Positions 33,891 through 46,100 of a stretch of DNA of 64,000 bases are shown piece by piece. The DNA is from Hexactinellida sp. DTS-2022 (Eukaryota; Porifera; Hexactinellida). The notes under the pieces were generated by a model. That model searched no databases. It was given only the letters and a program-made list of their open reading frames with translations, and was not told where the DNA came from. The first letter of the stretch is position 1; each line of letters opens with the position of its first letter. The position numbers and the translations under genes are program-made. The stretch is taken from assembly GCA_028753945.1 (NCBI GenBank), contig JAPNXP010000012.1, positions 3,596,001-3,660,000 on the forward strand, written 5' to 3'.

Positions 33891-34831
33891 CTTTAGGAGA
33901 GATTTCAACTTTATTATTGACTCAGACCTGAGCACTTCTTGCTAACTCACTAAAAACCGTCCTCCACTCAGCTGCCGATACTGTGAAAACCTTCGTTCCA
34001 ATGGATCACTTTGAAACGACCAGTTAGTACGTAATCATATCTTTCAATGATCAATTCAAGAGAGGAGTTCAGTTATGGAATAATTCGTCTGTATTAATGT
34101 TTGTTGTGATGAACCCAACTTTTTGGAGTCTTGCCATGCATCCAGCCAATTAAAAGAAAATGAGAAATTCAATGTTTGTTGTGATAAACTCAACTTTTTT
34201 TAGTATTGCCATGCATCCAGCCAATTACTAAAAGAACAGAGAAATTCAGTTTTGCAATCATTTGAAACTAAAGCGTTTCCTTGACTTAAAGGGTGAAACT
34301 TAACTTTAGAATTACACAAAGCCACCAAACCAGAATTATGTTAAAAACCGCAGCAATAGTCTCTTCTTCAGGAATGTATAAACGATTGCCTGCTATAGTC
34401 GTCTCGTGGAATAGAGCAAGAAATAAAGCAACAGATTGCTTGTTATTTCCTGGGTGTAGTACTGAAGAGTTTATTTTATTTGCAGCACTGAGGTGTGCAG
34501 ATAAAATTAGGTCTCTTTCATGATTAGTGTGTAGATGAGACCACCGAACAAATCCCGGAGGAAAAGAAATGTTGAAATTTGCAGAAATAAATTCAAAAGC
34601 TGGAATATCAAAAAACCTTTTTTACACTAGGTTATTTCTGATGTTCTTGATGAGGTGACAAGTGAGGAAATATCAAACGGGATCGATTTCTTGAGCGATA
34701 CAACCATAAAACATAGAATGCTTGTGTACATAGCCATATCTGCATTACAACCAATAAGAGGTGTCCATCGAATTGAACTTGAGGTTGGAGATGTATTTCA
34801 TCAAATAAAAGAGCTATGTAATTGCCAAATT

Positions 34832-35101
34832 CAGGGTTGATAAAAATCATGATTTTTTTGAAAAAATCAAAAAAGTCCGACTTTTTTTATTTAAATCAGA
34901 CTTTTTTTATTTAAATCAGAATTTTGATTTTAATAGTTTTTTTGCAATCTAAATCACACTGGCGTATATTATTTGGCTAATAGATCAATTACGTTGATTA
35001 TCAATGTATTTCTTTTCTTTTCGCAAAAAACAATAGACATAAAAAATCTGATTAAAATCAATAATTCTTATTTAAATCATGATTTAAATCAAACAACCCT
35101 G
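34832..35101. mobile_element. MITE of ATCATGATT repeats inside the P-like gene
   Basis: Ends CAGGGTTGATAAAAATCATG and AATCAAACAACCCTG. Flanks TTGCCAAATT and TTGCCAAT share TTGCCAA, suggesting an eroded 8-bp duplication of hAT type. Confidence 0.7.
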
Positions 35102-35683
35102 TTGCCAATACAGTTTGTATCACCTAAATATTGAAAAGCCTGAATCGAAGGAAACTTAAGTTTACGCAGGAGTGAATTGTTTGCGAGAGGAATGGATTGT
35201 TTAAGAAAATTAAGGGGTGAATTCGAAGTTTACCTCAACATCAGAGAAAACCGCAGAACTTGGGATGAGTACTTCGGTCTACCGCAAGGGCTATAATAAC
35301 AAAGTTGAAGTACTTTAATTAAAATAACATCAACATCAAAGTCTGAGTGAAATTCCGACAAAAATTTGGTAAATTTTCGAGAACATCTAGATGGGTTAAT
35401 TTATGACCAGTCGTCTCTTGGATATAATTTGGTAGAAGAATGGGAGATCCATCATAACTCAGTTTAAGATGGAAGTCTGTGTAAAATCACTGTAGAATAT
35501 AATACATTCCTTTACAGATGCCACACCAGAACAGATAACGAGATGGCAAGCAGTAACAAATCTTCTTCGATGAGTAGTTTAAAGTCAACATACTCTGGAG
35601 CTTGTCTGAGGAATTCAACTACATCTAGGAATTGCCCAATTCTGAATTTTTCCTCGAAGATAGAAATTTCGTCTTGCTGGAAG

Positions 35684-36066
35684 CAAGGCTGGATTCGGTT
35701 ATCCGGTTAACCGTTGCTGACATCGGTTAAACGGTTGGAGATTTTATTAACCAGTTAGCCGGTCTGTTGAATAACAGCAGAGTTATTTGGAAATTAATGT
35801 ATAAAGTATTTTTTTAAATTGTATTTTATCAGAATATGTAGTCCTAAATCCATTTCTCATCACCACTTAATAAATTTTATTGGACAACATTGATTTAAAT
35901 TTGCCTAAAGCACGAAATGTATCAGTTAATATACTTATGCAGTTATACTTTATACACCTTAGTCTTATTCCGTAGTATAATCAAATTTGTATAAAGGATT
36001 TATTGTATTGAGTAGGATGGGCGGTTTGTAACGGTTGCCTCAGATCGGTTAGCTAACCCCACCCTT
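35684..36066. mobile_element. hAT-type MITE, 383 bp, splitting the THAP region
   Basis: Ends CAAGGCTGGATTCGG and GCTAACCCCACCCTT with a perfect 8-bp duplication GCTGGAAG (35676-35683, 36067-36074). GGTTAACC-like motifs fill both subterminal regions. Coding-like P sequence resumes exactly on each side. Confidence 0.88.
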
Positions 36067-37426
36067 GCTGGAAGGCGTTCTTTAGCTGGCGAACGTGATT
36101 TAGTTGGAACGCTAGCCTGGCTCTTATGGATTGGTCAGGATGAATAGTTGTAATAGGGGCAGAACAAATGAAAGAATCTGCTGGTCTGTTGAGAAAGAGT
36201 AACCATTTAGCAATAAGTTCTTTGTCTCGAGGGAAATTTAAACGAGGATAATCTGGTCCATTTTTATAACCAGATTTACAACCAACCACAGAGCACTTGT
36301 TTGGCATATATTCTAATTTGAGATTGAAAATACAGTATTGAAAAAAAAAAATCTCGTTAATGCTATTTTACCACCTTCTACCACAAAAGGATGTACATTC
36401 TAATTCTATTTGAAGAAAACCAATTCGTTTTCACCACCTGTCACTTCAACAATTATGCTACGCCCACGGGCTTCAGCTTGTAATACAAGACCTATTTTAT
36501 AAGAAACAATCCAGTAGCTTGCAAGAAATTTATATTTATTCAAATGAATATGAAAATCCAAAATTGCAGCCTGTGCCGACGCATGTTCCTTAGGTGGCAC
36601 TATATTTTGGTGGTGGTTTATTGATAGTGCCTCCAAAGGAACATGCTGTCAGCACAGGCTGCAATTTTGGATTTTTTTTCGCCTAGTCATCATCACTATG
36701 AAGGTGTTAAATTATTACAGAAAAGTGTTTCAGTAGGCAACGACCCTTAGAGTGGTAGAAGTTTCCATTAGCTCACTTCATTTGAGAGATATTCAAGTTT
36801 CAGTAGAATATAATATGTGATGACTCAGCATTTTAAAGTGCGTGTTGGGTATTCACCCAACTCCAACCAACCCATGCGAATTATTTAATTCACAAAATTG
36901 TAAAAATACATTTTTTGACGATGTCATCATCACCTCAAGGTGTCAAGACCCACTTGTATAGGTGGTACGTGGCATAAGGACCGATTGATAAATTGAAAGT
37001 TTGTTTCTATCTTGTATCATCTCTCAGATTAATGAAATTTAGCTAATTAGTATAAATATTTAATTAATACATTAATAATTTAACACCATTATTATATACA
37101 GCAAAATAAATAAAGTTCAATATTATTTGCACTTATTATTAATTTAAATCGAATTTCACTATCATATTTGAATTCAGCGCACTCGATAACCCCAATAATC
37201 CAATTGGAACCGTATATAAGTTAAATACAAAAGGAATTAATTATAATTAATTACGTCAGTACATTAATTGTGCAAGAATATTCTCGCCGAAATAAATATA
37301 ATCACTTAATCTGTCGTTGTTGTGGAATGTAAAATCTTAACGGTTCTATCATAAACCATCTTTAGTTTAATGCCATTCATTCATTACTTATTGATAATAA
37401 ATTAAATTATTAGTTATATATTTTAG

Positions 37427-37607
37427 AGAATGCTGATATAGAGCTGAGCTTTGTAGAGTCCAGATTTTTTCCCATACTAAAAGCCCAGGCTTACTTTCCA
37501 AAGGTCAATTTCAAAGTTTGGGAAATAACTGACCTTTTTCAGTGCCTGAATACACATACTGAATAACTGAACTCTACTAGAGCTGAGCTCTATATAAGTA
37601 ATTTCTG
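37427..37607. mobile_element. MITE, 181 bp, with TAGAGCTGAGC ends
   Basis: Inverted ends containing TATAGAGCTGAGCTTTGTAG and GAGCTGAGCTCTATA; 8-bp duplication TATTTTAG at 37419-37426 and 37608-37615. Uninterrupted copies of the repeat read TTATTTATTTTAGCAATG here, an empty site. hAT-like by duplication size. Confidence 0.85.
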
Positions 37608-38451
37608 TATTTTAGCAATGTTATCCACGGTGAGTTGAGTAAAGTCAACAAATTCCTTATATAAATTAATTTAATTTAATCCATTGTATAGTAATGCTAC
37701 AATTAAATAGAAGCCAGCTGGAATTTATAAGTTAAATCAATATAATTATCGCAAGTTTAATCACTAGAGTAGGATTTAACAAGTTAAATCAATATAATTA
37801 TTACAAGTTGAAACAATAGAATTAGATTTAACACTTTACTGAAATTGAAGTGTGAGTAAACAAAGAAATTTCAACCCCCATTTATGGCAGAAATGGACCC
37901 CTTTATTGAAAAATTTCTTCCCCCATCAGACGCATAATTTTATGGCGAATCCAATGGTAAATAAAAATTGGGGGTTTAGTGAAACATTTTTTGAGTTATG
38001 GACCAGACAAATTTTGAAAGGTGTTAAAAATGTGTCCAAAATTTGTTAATCAAAAATCGTAACCCCAGGTGCACATCTGTAACCCTTGAGACACCCATCC
38101 TAAAAATTTGGGTTCTTAATTAATAAAATTCTGTTTTGTGGAGTGGCTACGGATAAAAAATAAAAAAATTCAAAATTGCAGCTGTGCCGACGCATGTTCC
38201 TTTGGTGGCACTATATTTTTGTGTTGTTTATTGAAAGTGCCTCCAAAGGAACATGCTGTCGGCGCAGGCTGCAATTTTGGATTTTTTTCGCCAAGTCACC
38301 AACGCCCAAGGTGTGAAGGAGCATTTGTTATTTGGTCCGAGTCACAAGGAACGGTAGATAAATTTGAAGTTTGTTTCTATCATAAACCATCTAGAGTTTA
38401 ATGCCATTCATTCATTATGTATTGATAATAAATTATATTATTAGTTATTTA

Positions 38452-39198
38452 CAGTAATACCTCGTTTTACGCGGTTTTTTATACGCGTTTTCCTTTTACG
38501 CGGAACAATTTTTTATAACCAAAACTTTTTTACGCGATCCTCAACTCGTTTTACGCGGTTTATCTATGATTTTCATACAATTAATTCTCTTTTTTATGGA
38601 GTTTTTCCGATAATTTTTAATATTTAGTCGAAACAAAGCGATTCTACATTTCCAAAAAATCAAAAAATGATTATTAAGGGTTAGTAGATAGTTAGCGATA
38701 TGTATTTGTCATATAGTGAGTTCATCCAAATATATTATTGGTCAAATGAATACATATTTGCTTCACTATAAACACTAAATATACCCGGTTGTGGGAGGTA
38801 CCCGAAGGTGTAGGGTTGCGTTGTGAAGGAAATTTTAATTCCCTTCACAACACAATTCCCTTTCTGTGGGAATTCCCAAATATTCTCACAAGTTGGTTTC
38901 TTTTAGGATTCCCATAGGTTAAAATAATTTCCATTCAAATCTCATATTGGAAATCCCATGGGAATTCCCAGGGGATTAACATACACACGTAAACCTTGGC
39001 TATCTGAGAGGTCCGGATGTTGGAGGTTTGAGTGTTTAAACACTAGGTATTTAAAATTTTATTCGATGTTGATAATTTTTGGAAACGCATCTATTGGTTT
39101 AATATGTGTTACTATGAGAATATACCGTTTTTTTACGCGATTTCGTTTTACGCGGGCTTTTCAAGGAACGCATCTACCGCGTAAAAGAGGGATACCTG
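38452..39198. mobile_element. Tigger/pogo-type non-autonomous element, 747 bp
   Basis: Ends CAGTAATACCTCGTTTTACG and, in reverse complement, CAGGTATCCCTCTTTTACGC; TA both sides, and other copies read TTATTTATTTTAGC as the empty site. TTTTACGCGG motifs repeat at both ends. The middle (38770-39040) has separate palindromic sequence (AATTCCCTTCACAAC, GGAATTCCC), perhaps a further nested insertion. No transposase frame. Confidence 0.88.
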
Positions 39199-42100
39199 TA
39201 TTTTAGCACTGTTATCCACGGTGAATGACTAAAATCCACAAATTCCATATTTAATTTAATTTTATTTAATCCATTGTCTAGTAATACTACAATTAAATAG
39301 AAGCCAGCTGGAATTTATAAGTTAAATCAATATATTTAACGCAAGTTGAAGCAATAGAATAAGATTTAACAAGTAAAATCAATCTAATTATTACAAGTTG
39401 AAACAATAGAATTAGAATTAGTTTTACTGAAATTGAAGTGTTGAGTAAACAAAGGAAATTTGCAACTCAATTGTGGCACAATCTAAGCCCAATTTGAAAA
39501 TTCGTGCACTGTGAAAAGGTGTAGAATTTAATTCTCTATCCGTACATTTAAATTTTATCAAGCTCAATATTAATTATTTCATGTTATGAGCCATAATTAG
39601 TTTAAATAGGTGTTGAAATCATTTGATAAAAAATCGTAACCCCAGGTGCAAATTAGACGATCACTCCGCAACTACATGCTAAGTTTCAGCCCTCAATGTA
39701 TACAGGTGTGGCCAGGACACCTGCTACGGAGAAAAAATAAAAATAAAGGCAGTGATTCCAATACTGGGCCACTATACTATAGTATAGTCGGCACAGTAAT
39801 AAAGGCAGTGATTCCAATACTGGGCCACTATACTATATTATAGTCGGCACAGTAATAAAAAATCCCAAATTGCAGCTGTGCCGACGCATGTTCCTTTGGT
39901 GGCACTATATTTGTTGGTTGTTTATTGATACTCCAAAGGAACATGCTGTCGGCGCAGGCTGCAATTTTGGATTTTTTTTCGCCAAGTCATCAACGCCGTA
40001 GGTGTGAAGAACTATTTGTAAATTGGTCGTTGTCACAAGGAACGTTAGATAAATTTGAAGTTTGTTTCTATCATAAACCATCTTGAGTTTAATGCCATTC
40101 ATTCATTATGTATTGATAATAAATTATATTATTAGTTATTTATTTTAGCAATGTTATCCACGGTGATTTGAGTTTAGTCAACAAATTCCTTATATTATTA
40201 TATTATATTTAATCCATTGTATAGTAATACTAGAATTAAATAGAAGCCAGCTGGAATTTATAAGTTAAATCAATATAATTATAGCAAGTTGTCAATTGAG
40301 TAGGATTTAACAAGTTAAATCAATATAATTATTACAAGTTGAAACAATGGAATTAGATTTCACAGTTTTACTGAAAATGAAGTGTGAGTAAACAAAGAAA
40401 TTTCAACCCCCATTTATTGCAGAAATTAAACCCTTTATTGAAAGTTTTCTTCTCCCATCAGACGCAGAATTTTATGGTGAATCCAATGGTGAAATAGAAA
40501 TTTCGGATTTAGTATAATATCTTTTGAGTTATGGCCCAGACAAAATTTGAAAGGTGTTAAAGATGTGTGCAAAATGTGTTAATCAAAAATCGGAACCCCA
40601 GGTGCAAATTAGACGGTCCATACGTACCTATACGCCAAGTTTCAGCCCATCAACTATAAAGCTCTGGCCAAGGCACCGTATACGGAGAAAAAATCCTAAT
40701 AATAATAATAAAAATCCAAAATAGCAGCCTGTGCGACGCATGTCCCTTTGGTGGCACTATATTTTGTTGGTGGTTTATTGATAGTGCCTCCAATGGAACA
40801 TGCTGTCGACACAGGCTGCAATTTTGGATTTTTTTTACATGTAATCATCACTATGAAGGTGTCAAACCATTTCAGGAATGTGTTTCGGAAGACAACGACC
40901 CTTAGTAAATTTGAAATTTCGTTTTAGCTCACTTCATTTCAAAGATATTCAAGTTTCAGTAGAATATAATAAGTGATGAGTAAGCATTTTTTATGTACGT
41001 GTTGGGTGATCACCAACACCAACCAACCCATTCGAAATATATAATTCACAAAATTGTAAAAACACATTTTTTAAACGATGTCATCATCACCTCAAGGTGT
41101 CACGACCCATTTGTAGAGGTGTCACGTGCCATATGGTTCAATTGATAAATTGGAAGTTTGTTTCTATCTTGTATCATCTTTGAGATTAATGATATTTAGC
41201 TAATTAGTATAAATATTCAATTAATATTATTTATAATTTAACACCAATTTCAATGTCAACTTACATTTATTAAGTTAAATTAATTTGTCATAAATAATAA
41301 ATAAATTAATTTTGCTATCAAATTTCAATTCCGACACTCGATAACCCCTAATAAACAAATTGGAAGCATTTATATAAGTCGTAACTGACTTATTAATTAT
41401 AATTAATTACGTCAGTATATTAACAGTGCAAGAGTATTCTGCAGAAGGAAATATAATCACATAATCTGTTGTTGTTATGGAATGTAGAATCTTAATTGTC
41501 AATTAGAAAATAGAAGCCATCTCACAAGTTGAATCAATATAATTATCACAAGTTGAAACAATAGAATCAGATTTAACACTTTCATTTGAACTGAAGTGTT
41601 AGTAAACAAAGGGAACTTGATACTCAATTGTGGCACAAACGAAACCCAATTTAAAAATTCATGCACTGTGAGAAGGTGTAGAATTAGATTCTCTATCGAA
41701 TGCATATAAATAGAAAATTGGGGCACCATTTATTGTTATTTTTCCAACATTAAACCGGTGTAAAAATGTGTCCAAAAAAATGTCATCAAAAATCGTGACC
41801 CCAGGTGCACATTTGTAACCCGTGAGACACAAATCCTGAAAATTTGGGCTCTTAGTTGATAAATTTCTGTTCTGTGGAGAGGCTACGGATAAAAATATAC
41901 CAAGGCACTCATTTCAATACTGGGCCACTATACTATAGTATAGTCGGCACAGTAATAATATCTAACCAAGGTAGTAAGATTAGAACTGGGCCACAATACT
42001 ATAGTATAGTCGGCACAGTAATAATTAGTGTTGTAACGTCGGAAAATTTCCTAGGATATTTCCGGAAATTTCCAAAAAATAGCTAAATTTCCGGAAATTT

Positions 42101-43110
42101 TACAAGGAAAAATTATTATACATACCTAGTTTTTTTAATTTTGATAAACCATATCAATAATGTAGAGTTGTTACTGTGCGCTTGTTATTCTCCCTCATGA
42201 CAGTCTAACTTAAGTAGCACTGTTGTATGAGATTTCTACTACTTTACATACAAGGACCATGGACACACTTTTGCTATGAGATTCTTACTACCAACTTCGT
42301 TCATAATATCCATTGTTTATTATTAATTGCTCTCTTCTATTTAATAACTTCTAGCACAGTATAACTCGGGCAATACATACTCTTTCGGGAAGAAAATTAT
42401 GTGCGTATTATCCGATTATACTGTCACGAAATATTCGGTCCGACCGGACCAAATAATTCGTGACAGTACTTATACGAGCTGAATTAATTAAGTAGATAGA
42501 AATAAAATAAATGGAAAGTTAGTCATTAATAAGCATAAGTAGCCAGGGGCTTCAGCTAAGACCTGTTTTTAAATACAGTTCTAACTTCTAATACATAATA
42601 ATTAGTACGTAGTTTCAAATTTTATAATCAAATGATTTAATTGCGATTCCAGATTTGCCTACGATTCTTTAATATTCGTAATGAAAATTCGCTATTAAAT
42701 CGATAAGCGAAACTTAAATTATTGAAAATTAGTGTATATTTTTTTAAATACAATAATTTATATCTAAGAATATTAATGTCCTTTCGATATAGATCCCAAA
42801 TTGGATAAAAGGTCGATTTTATAACCATGTTAACTGATCGTATTATTAAATTAGATTAATTTCAATACAAAATTTACCAAATAAATTACATAAACTCTAC
42901 ACACTGACTTTTGGCTTTATGCTGCAAGGTTGTGTAAACAACACTACAAAGTTTTGACCTTAAAATATAAGTGATAATTATTGGTGTGAAATGCGTCATT
43001 CATTATAGAGAAAGACCTCATCAATAATCTAATTTATTATGAAAAACATCAGCTAATTACTAAATAAATTTTAGGAATTGAAAACAAAAAAGATTTGTCT
43101 TGACATATTT

Positions 43111-46100
43111 TCACTCATCATCTAACACCACGATACTACTAAAACTATCTGTAGTGAAGTAAGATTCGTAACGACAGTTTATCAAATCTGTCACAGGCTC
43201 AAAATGGTCGTCAACGTTATTAATATATAGAGCCTGTTTAGTGTAATCCGTCTTGTTAGGATGGTAGCGATACCATCTAATTTGATTCCAATTTTTCTTA
43301 GTATCAGAGTGTTCGTTTGCAACAAACAGATCTACATCTAACATAAAAGAAGTTGCAAGTATTTCAACATCAGTTGCCCAAGTAGTTTCAATGTCCATAT
43401 TAGAACGTAAGAGATATTCTCTTGGTGACTCCCCATTGAATTTCAATTCCAAGTAACGAGAAATTAAACTTGCTCCTTGTACGGCTATAAACCTGCATAT
43501 TTTCTCCACGAAGTTTTTTATGGTAATCTTGTGAACCGCTTAACACAGCAGAAATTGCACGGAAGAAACAATTACCATCGGGCTCGATAGGGTGTAACTC
43601 GAGGGGGACAAAACTGCCCAATGGCTTCCCAATGTAATAATTTGCCTGAGATAATTCCTTCTCGAATGGTATGCCCAGGAGATCGCATTTAGATATTTGC
43701 CAAACTTTAGATATAGGAGAATAAAGAGGAGAAGATTGCAAACTATTATGTTGACGAATAGTGTAAGGAAGAAGTTTAAGATCGTCTGTACATCTCGATA
43801 TTATGAGTTTTTCTTCAATATACTCAACGACCTAATAAATAGATTAACATTATTACATTTTAGAATTAAAGTATTGAATAAACTTACTGTAGCAAGAAGT
43901 ATTTGATAGACATAGTCGAATGGTTTTTCCCTGGGTGATGTACTCATTTCAGAAAAGGCTGTTGTAGTCCATTTTAACAGACAGTTAATGATTTCCTCTA
44001 GCTATACAATAAATGTGTGTAAATAATAATTTGATATTCACAAAAATGACGTACAAAAACAACTAAAGTTATTCATATTACCATTTCTGATCGACTTTTA
44101 TCCTTTATCACGTCTAATAATATTGAGATAGGTTGCCTAACAACCTTCAATTTTGATTCGCATAGATCTTGATGTAGTTGAGATATATATGTCTTGCTTC
44201 TAATATGCTTTATGATTTCTTCCTAAAAAAGTACATATAACTGTGTATATCCACTTCTTTAAATATACATTTATTCGAAGCATATCCATTTATTTATGAA
44301 ACATTAAATAACTAACAATATGTATAAACCAAGCAGAAAATTTACAATTTCATTGGCTAGGGTGCAAACAAAGTTTGTTGATAACTGAATATTCAAGTTT
44401 TATTGCATATTTCGCAAGCTCAATAATTTAATGAATATGCTCAAAATTCCTTTATCAACTATCTGAGCTTATCAGCACGAAATTTATAGTAACTATGTAT
44501 GTCAATAATACCTTCAGACAAATTAAATTGCAGCTGATTGCTTTGTGTGGGATGCCAAAAGTAAACGTTGAAGAACATTCCTTCGTAACCTAGAAAAGGA
44601 TGTTATGCTACTCTCAAATCATGTGGATAATTTTGTCATCCAAGTACGGTATAATAAATTTGTCAAAGTAGTCATAATATATATATTATTAAAATAATTA
44701 TTCTTGTATTTCTGTATGTCTGCCAGGATTGTACGTATCAGAAAGATGAAAACTGCGTTTGTAGCTCAGATATAAACTAGTGGGTATACTATGTAACCAA
44801 TTACAAAAATTTCGTAATTATTATTTTATAATATCAAGCAGGGTTGTAAATCAAATCAAATCTTCTAAATAATTGATTTGATTTGAATGAAGAAAAAAAT
44901 ATTTATTTACAATCCTGAAATTTATTATAAAGAATCGAGTTCTTGTTGACAATGTATAAAGTGAGACTGTTATTACCTTTACACTTTTGGTATTCCTGAT
45001 ACTATCCATTTGAATGATTAAATGTGAACATCGTTTTCTTTCCAGAATTTGTCCATCAGATTTTATATCCTGTATAAATAGAGTTTAATAAATATGTAAA
45101 TGTAGCTAAACATCGTGTTTTTATATAATACCTCATCTAATCGGGGATAATATTTTCTTGTAAGATGGATTGGGTATTTCATTATCTTATCATCCTTTTT
45201 CGTAATCAAGTGACTGTCTGTCTTATCTGTTACTTGAAATGGCCCCTTGTATCTTGGCTTTTTCTTCGTACCTGGCATCTTCTTTTCCTTATCCATGTCA
45301 AGAACCACAAACAAATCCCCAGTCTTAATTTCTGGCCTAAATATGCACGAAGTAATATGTAATTTGTGGTATACAGTGGAGCCTCCCATAACGGACACTC
45401 CAAATAGCGGACAACCTCTAAATAACGGACAACCCTCGAGGCACGGATTTATGTATTTAGCATATGTCTAATAGAAAAGCAACCTCTAAATAGCGGACAA
45501 CCTCTAAATAACGGACAACGGTTCCGGTCCCGAGGTGTCCGTTGTTCAGAGGCTCTACTGTATTTACTTTAATTTAATGGTTAAAAAATAAACCTGTTGA
45601 TTTCTACTTTCATGTCATATGATCTTTTTTGCTTTGTTTGTTCTATTTTTATATTTGTTCGAGCATTGTCACGTTCAAAACCTCTTTGTTGTTCTAATTC
45701 GATAGTCCAGTTATCTTCTCCCGCTTGACTAGCTTCTTCTTCCACCACAGTTTGCTCAGTTGAATAGTTATCACTCAATAAACGAATGAGCGGGAGATGA
45801 TCAAAATCACGACCGTACATCAATTGGAATGCACTATATCCGGTAGAACGTTTTCGATAACTATTAGCAGACAATACTGCTAGCTGTAACTTTTGGGGCC
45901 ATTCGCCATCATTGTCAGTTATCATTTTAGATATTTTTCTAAATTAATATAGAAAAATATCTAAAATATCAATCTACTTAGTAATTAATAATTATCATTA
46001 TCTTTCAAATTACGTATCTTACATCTTAAGAATTTTATTATGTGCCTCTACCAGTCCATTTCCTTGAGGTCGGTAGGCAGTAGTTGCTCGATTATCAACA

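Larger units (their letters stand above)
33900..36307 (-). pseudogene. P-element/THAP9-like transposase, decayed
   Basis: Minus-strand fragments in the right order. 36307-36075: THAP-like start MPNKCSVVGC with FPRDKELIAKW. 35683-35500: an open stretch with EEKFRIGQFLDVVEFLRQ. About 35291-35238: GRPKYSSQVLRFSLML. About 34814-34767: LLFDEIHLQPQVQFDG, the P-family catalytic Asp region. About 34510-34290: RDLILSAHLSAANKI. About 34010-33945: SDPLERRFSQYRQLSGGRF, the conserved C-terminal P/THAP9 motif. Frames change between pieces, stops occur, and two MITEs interrupt it (34832-35101, 35684-36066). The second half of the THAP finger looks degenerate. Terminal repeats of the original element were not found. 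Confidence 0.8.
36555..42025 (+). repeat. Composite hairpin repeat sea, second block
   Basis: Hairpins at 36555-36672, 38168-38282, 39861-39972 and 40713-40830, all with forward bodies. Long units (type B start TCATCATCACTATGAAGG, then TCATCATCACCTCAAGGTG, then the body) alternate with short type A units. Both end variants occur: the CACCGTCTACGG end (39720, 40675) and the GGTGCACATCTGTAACCC end (38070, 41805). 55-bp monomers lie at 39744-39855 and 41905-42020. Two MITEs interrupt the block. No gene. Confidence 0.82.

Noticed and set aside
34293-34523. Plus-strand 76-aa frame
   Set aside because: It is the antisense shadow of the P-like transposase fragment on the minus strand.
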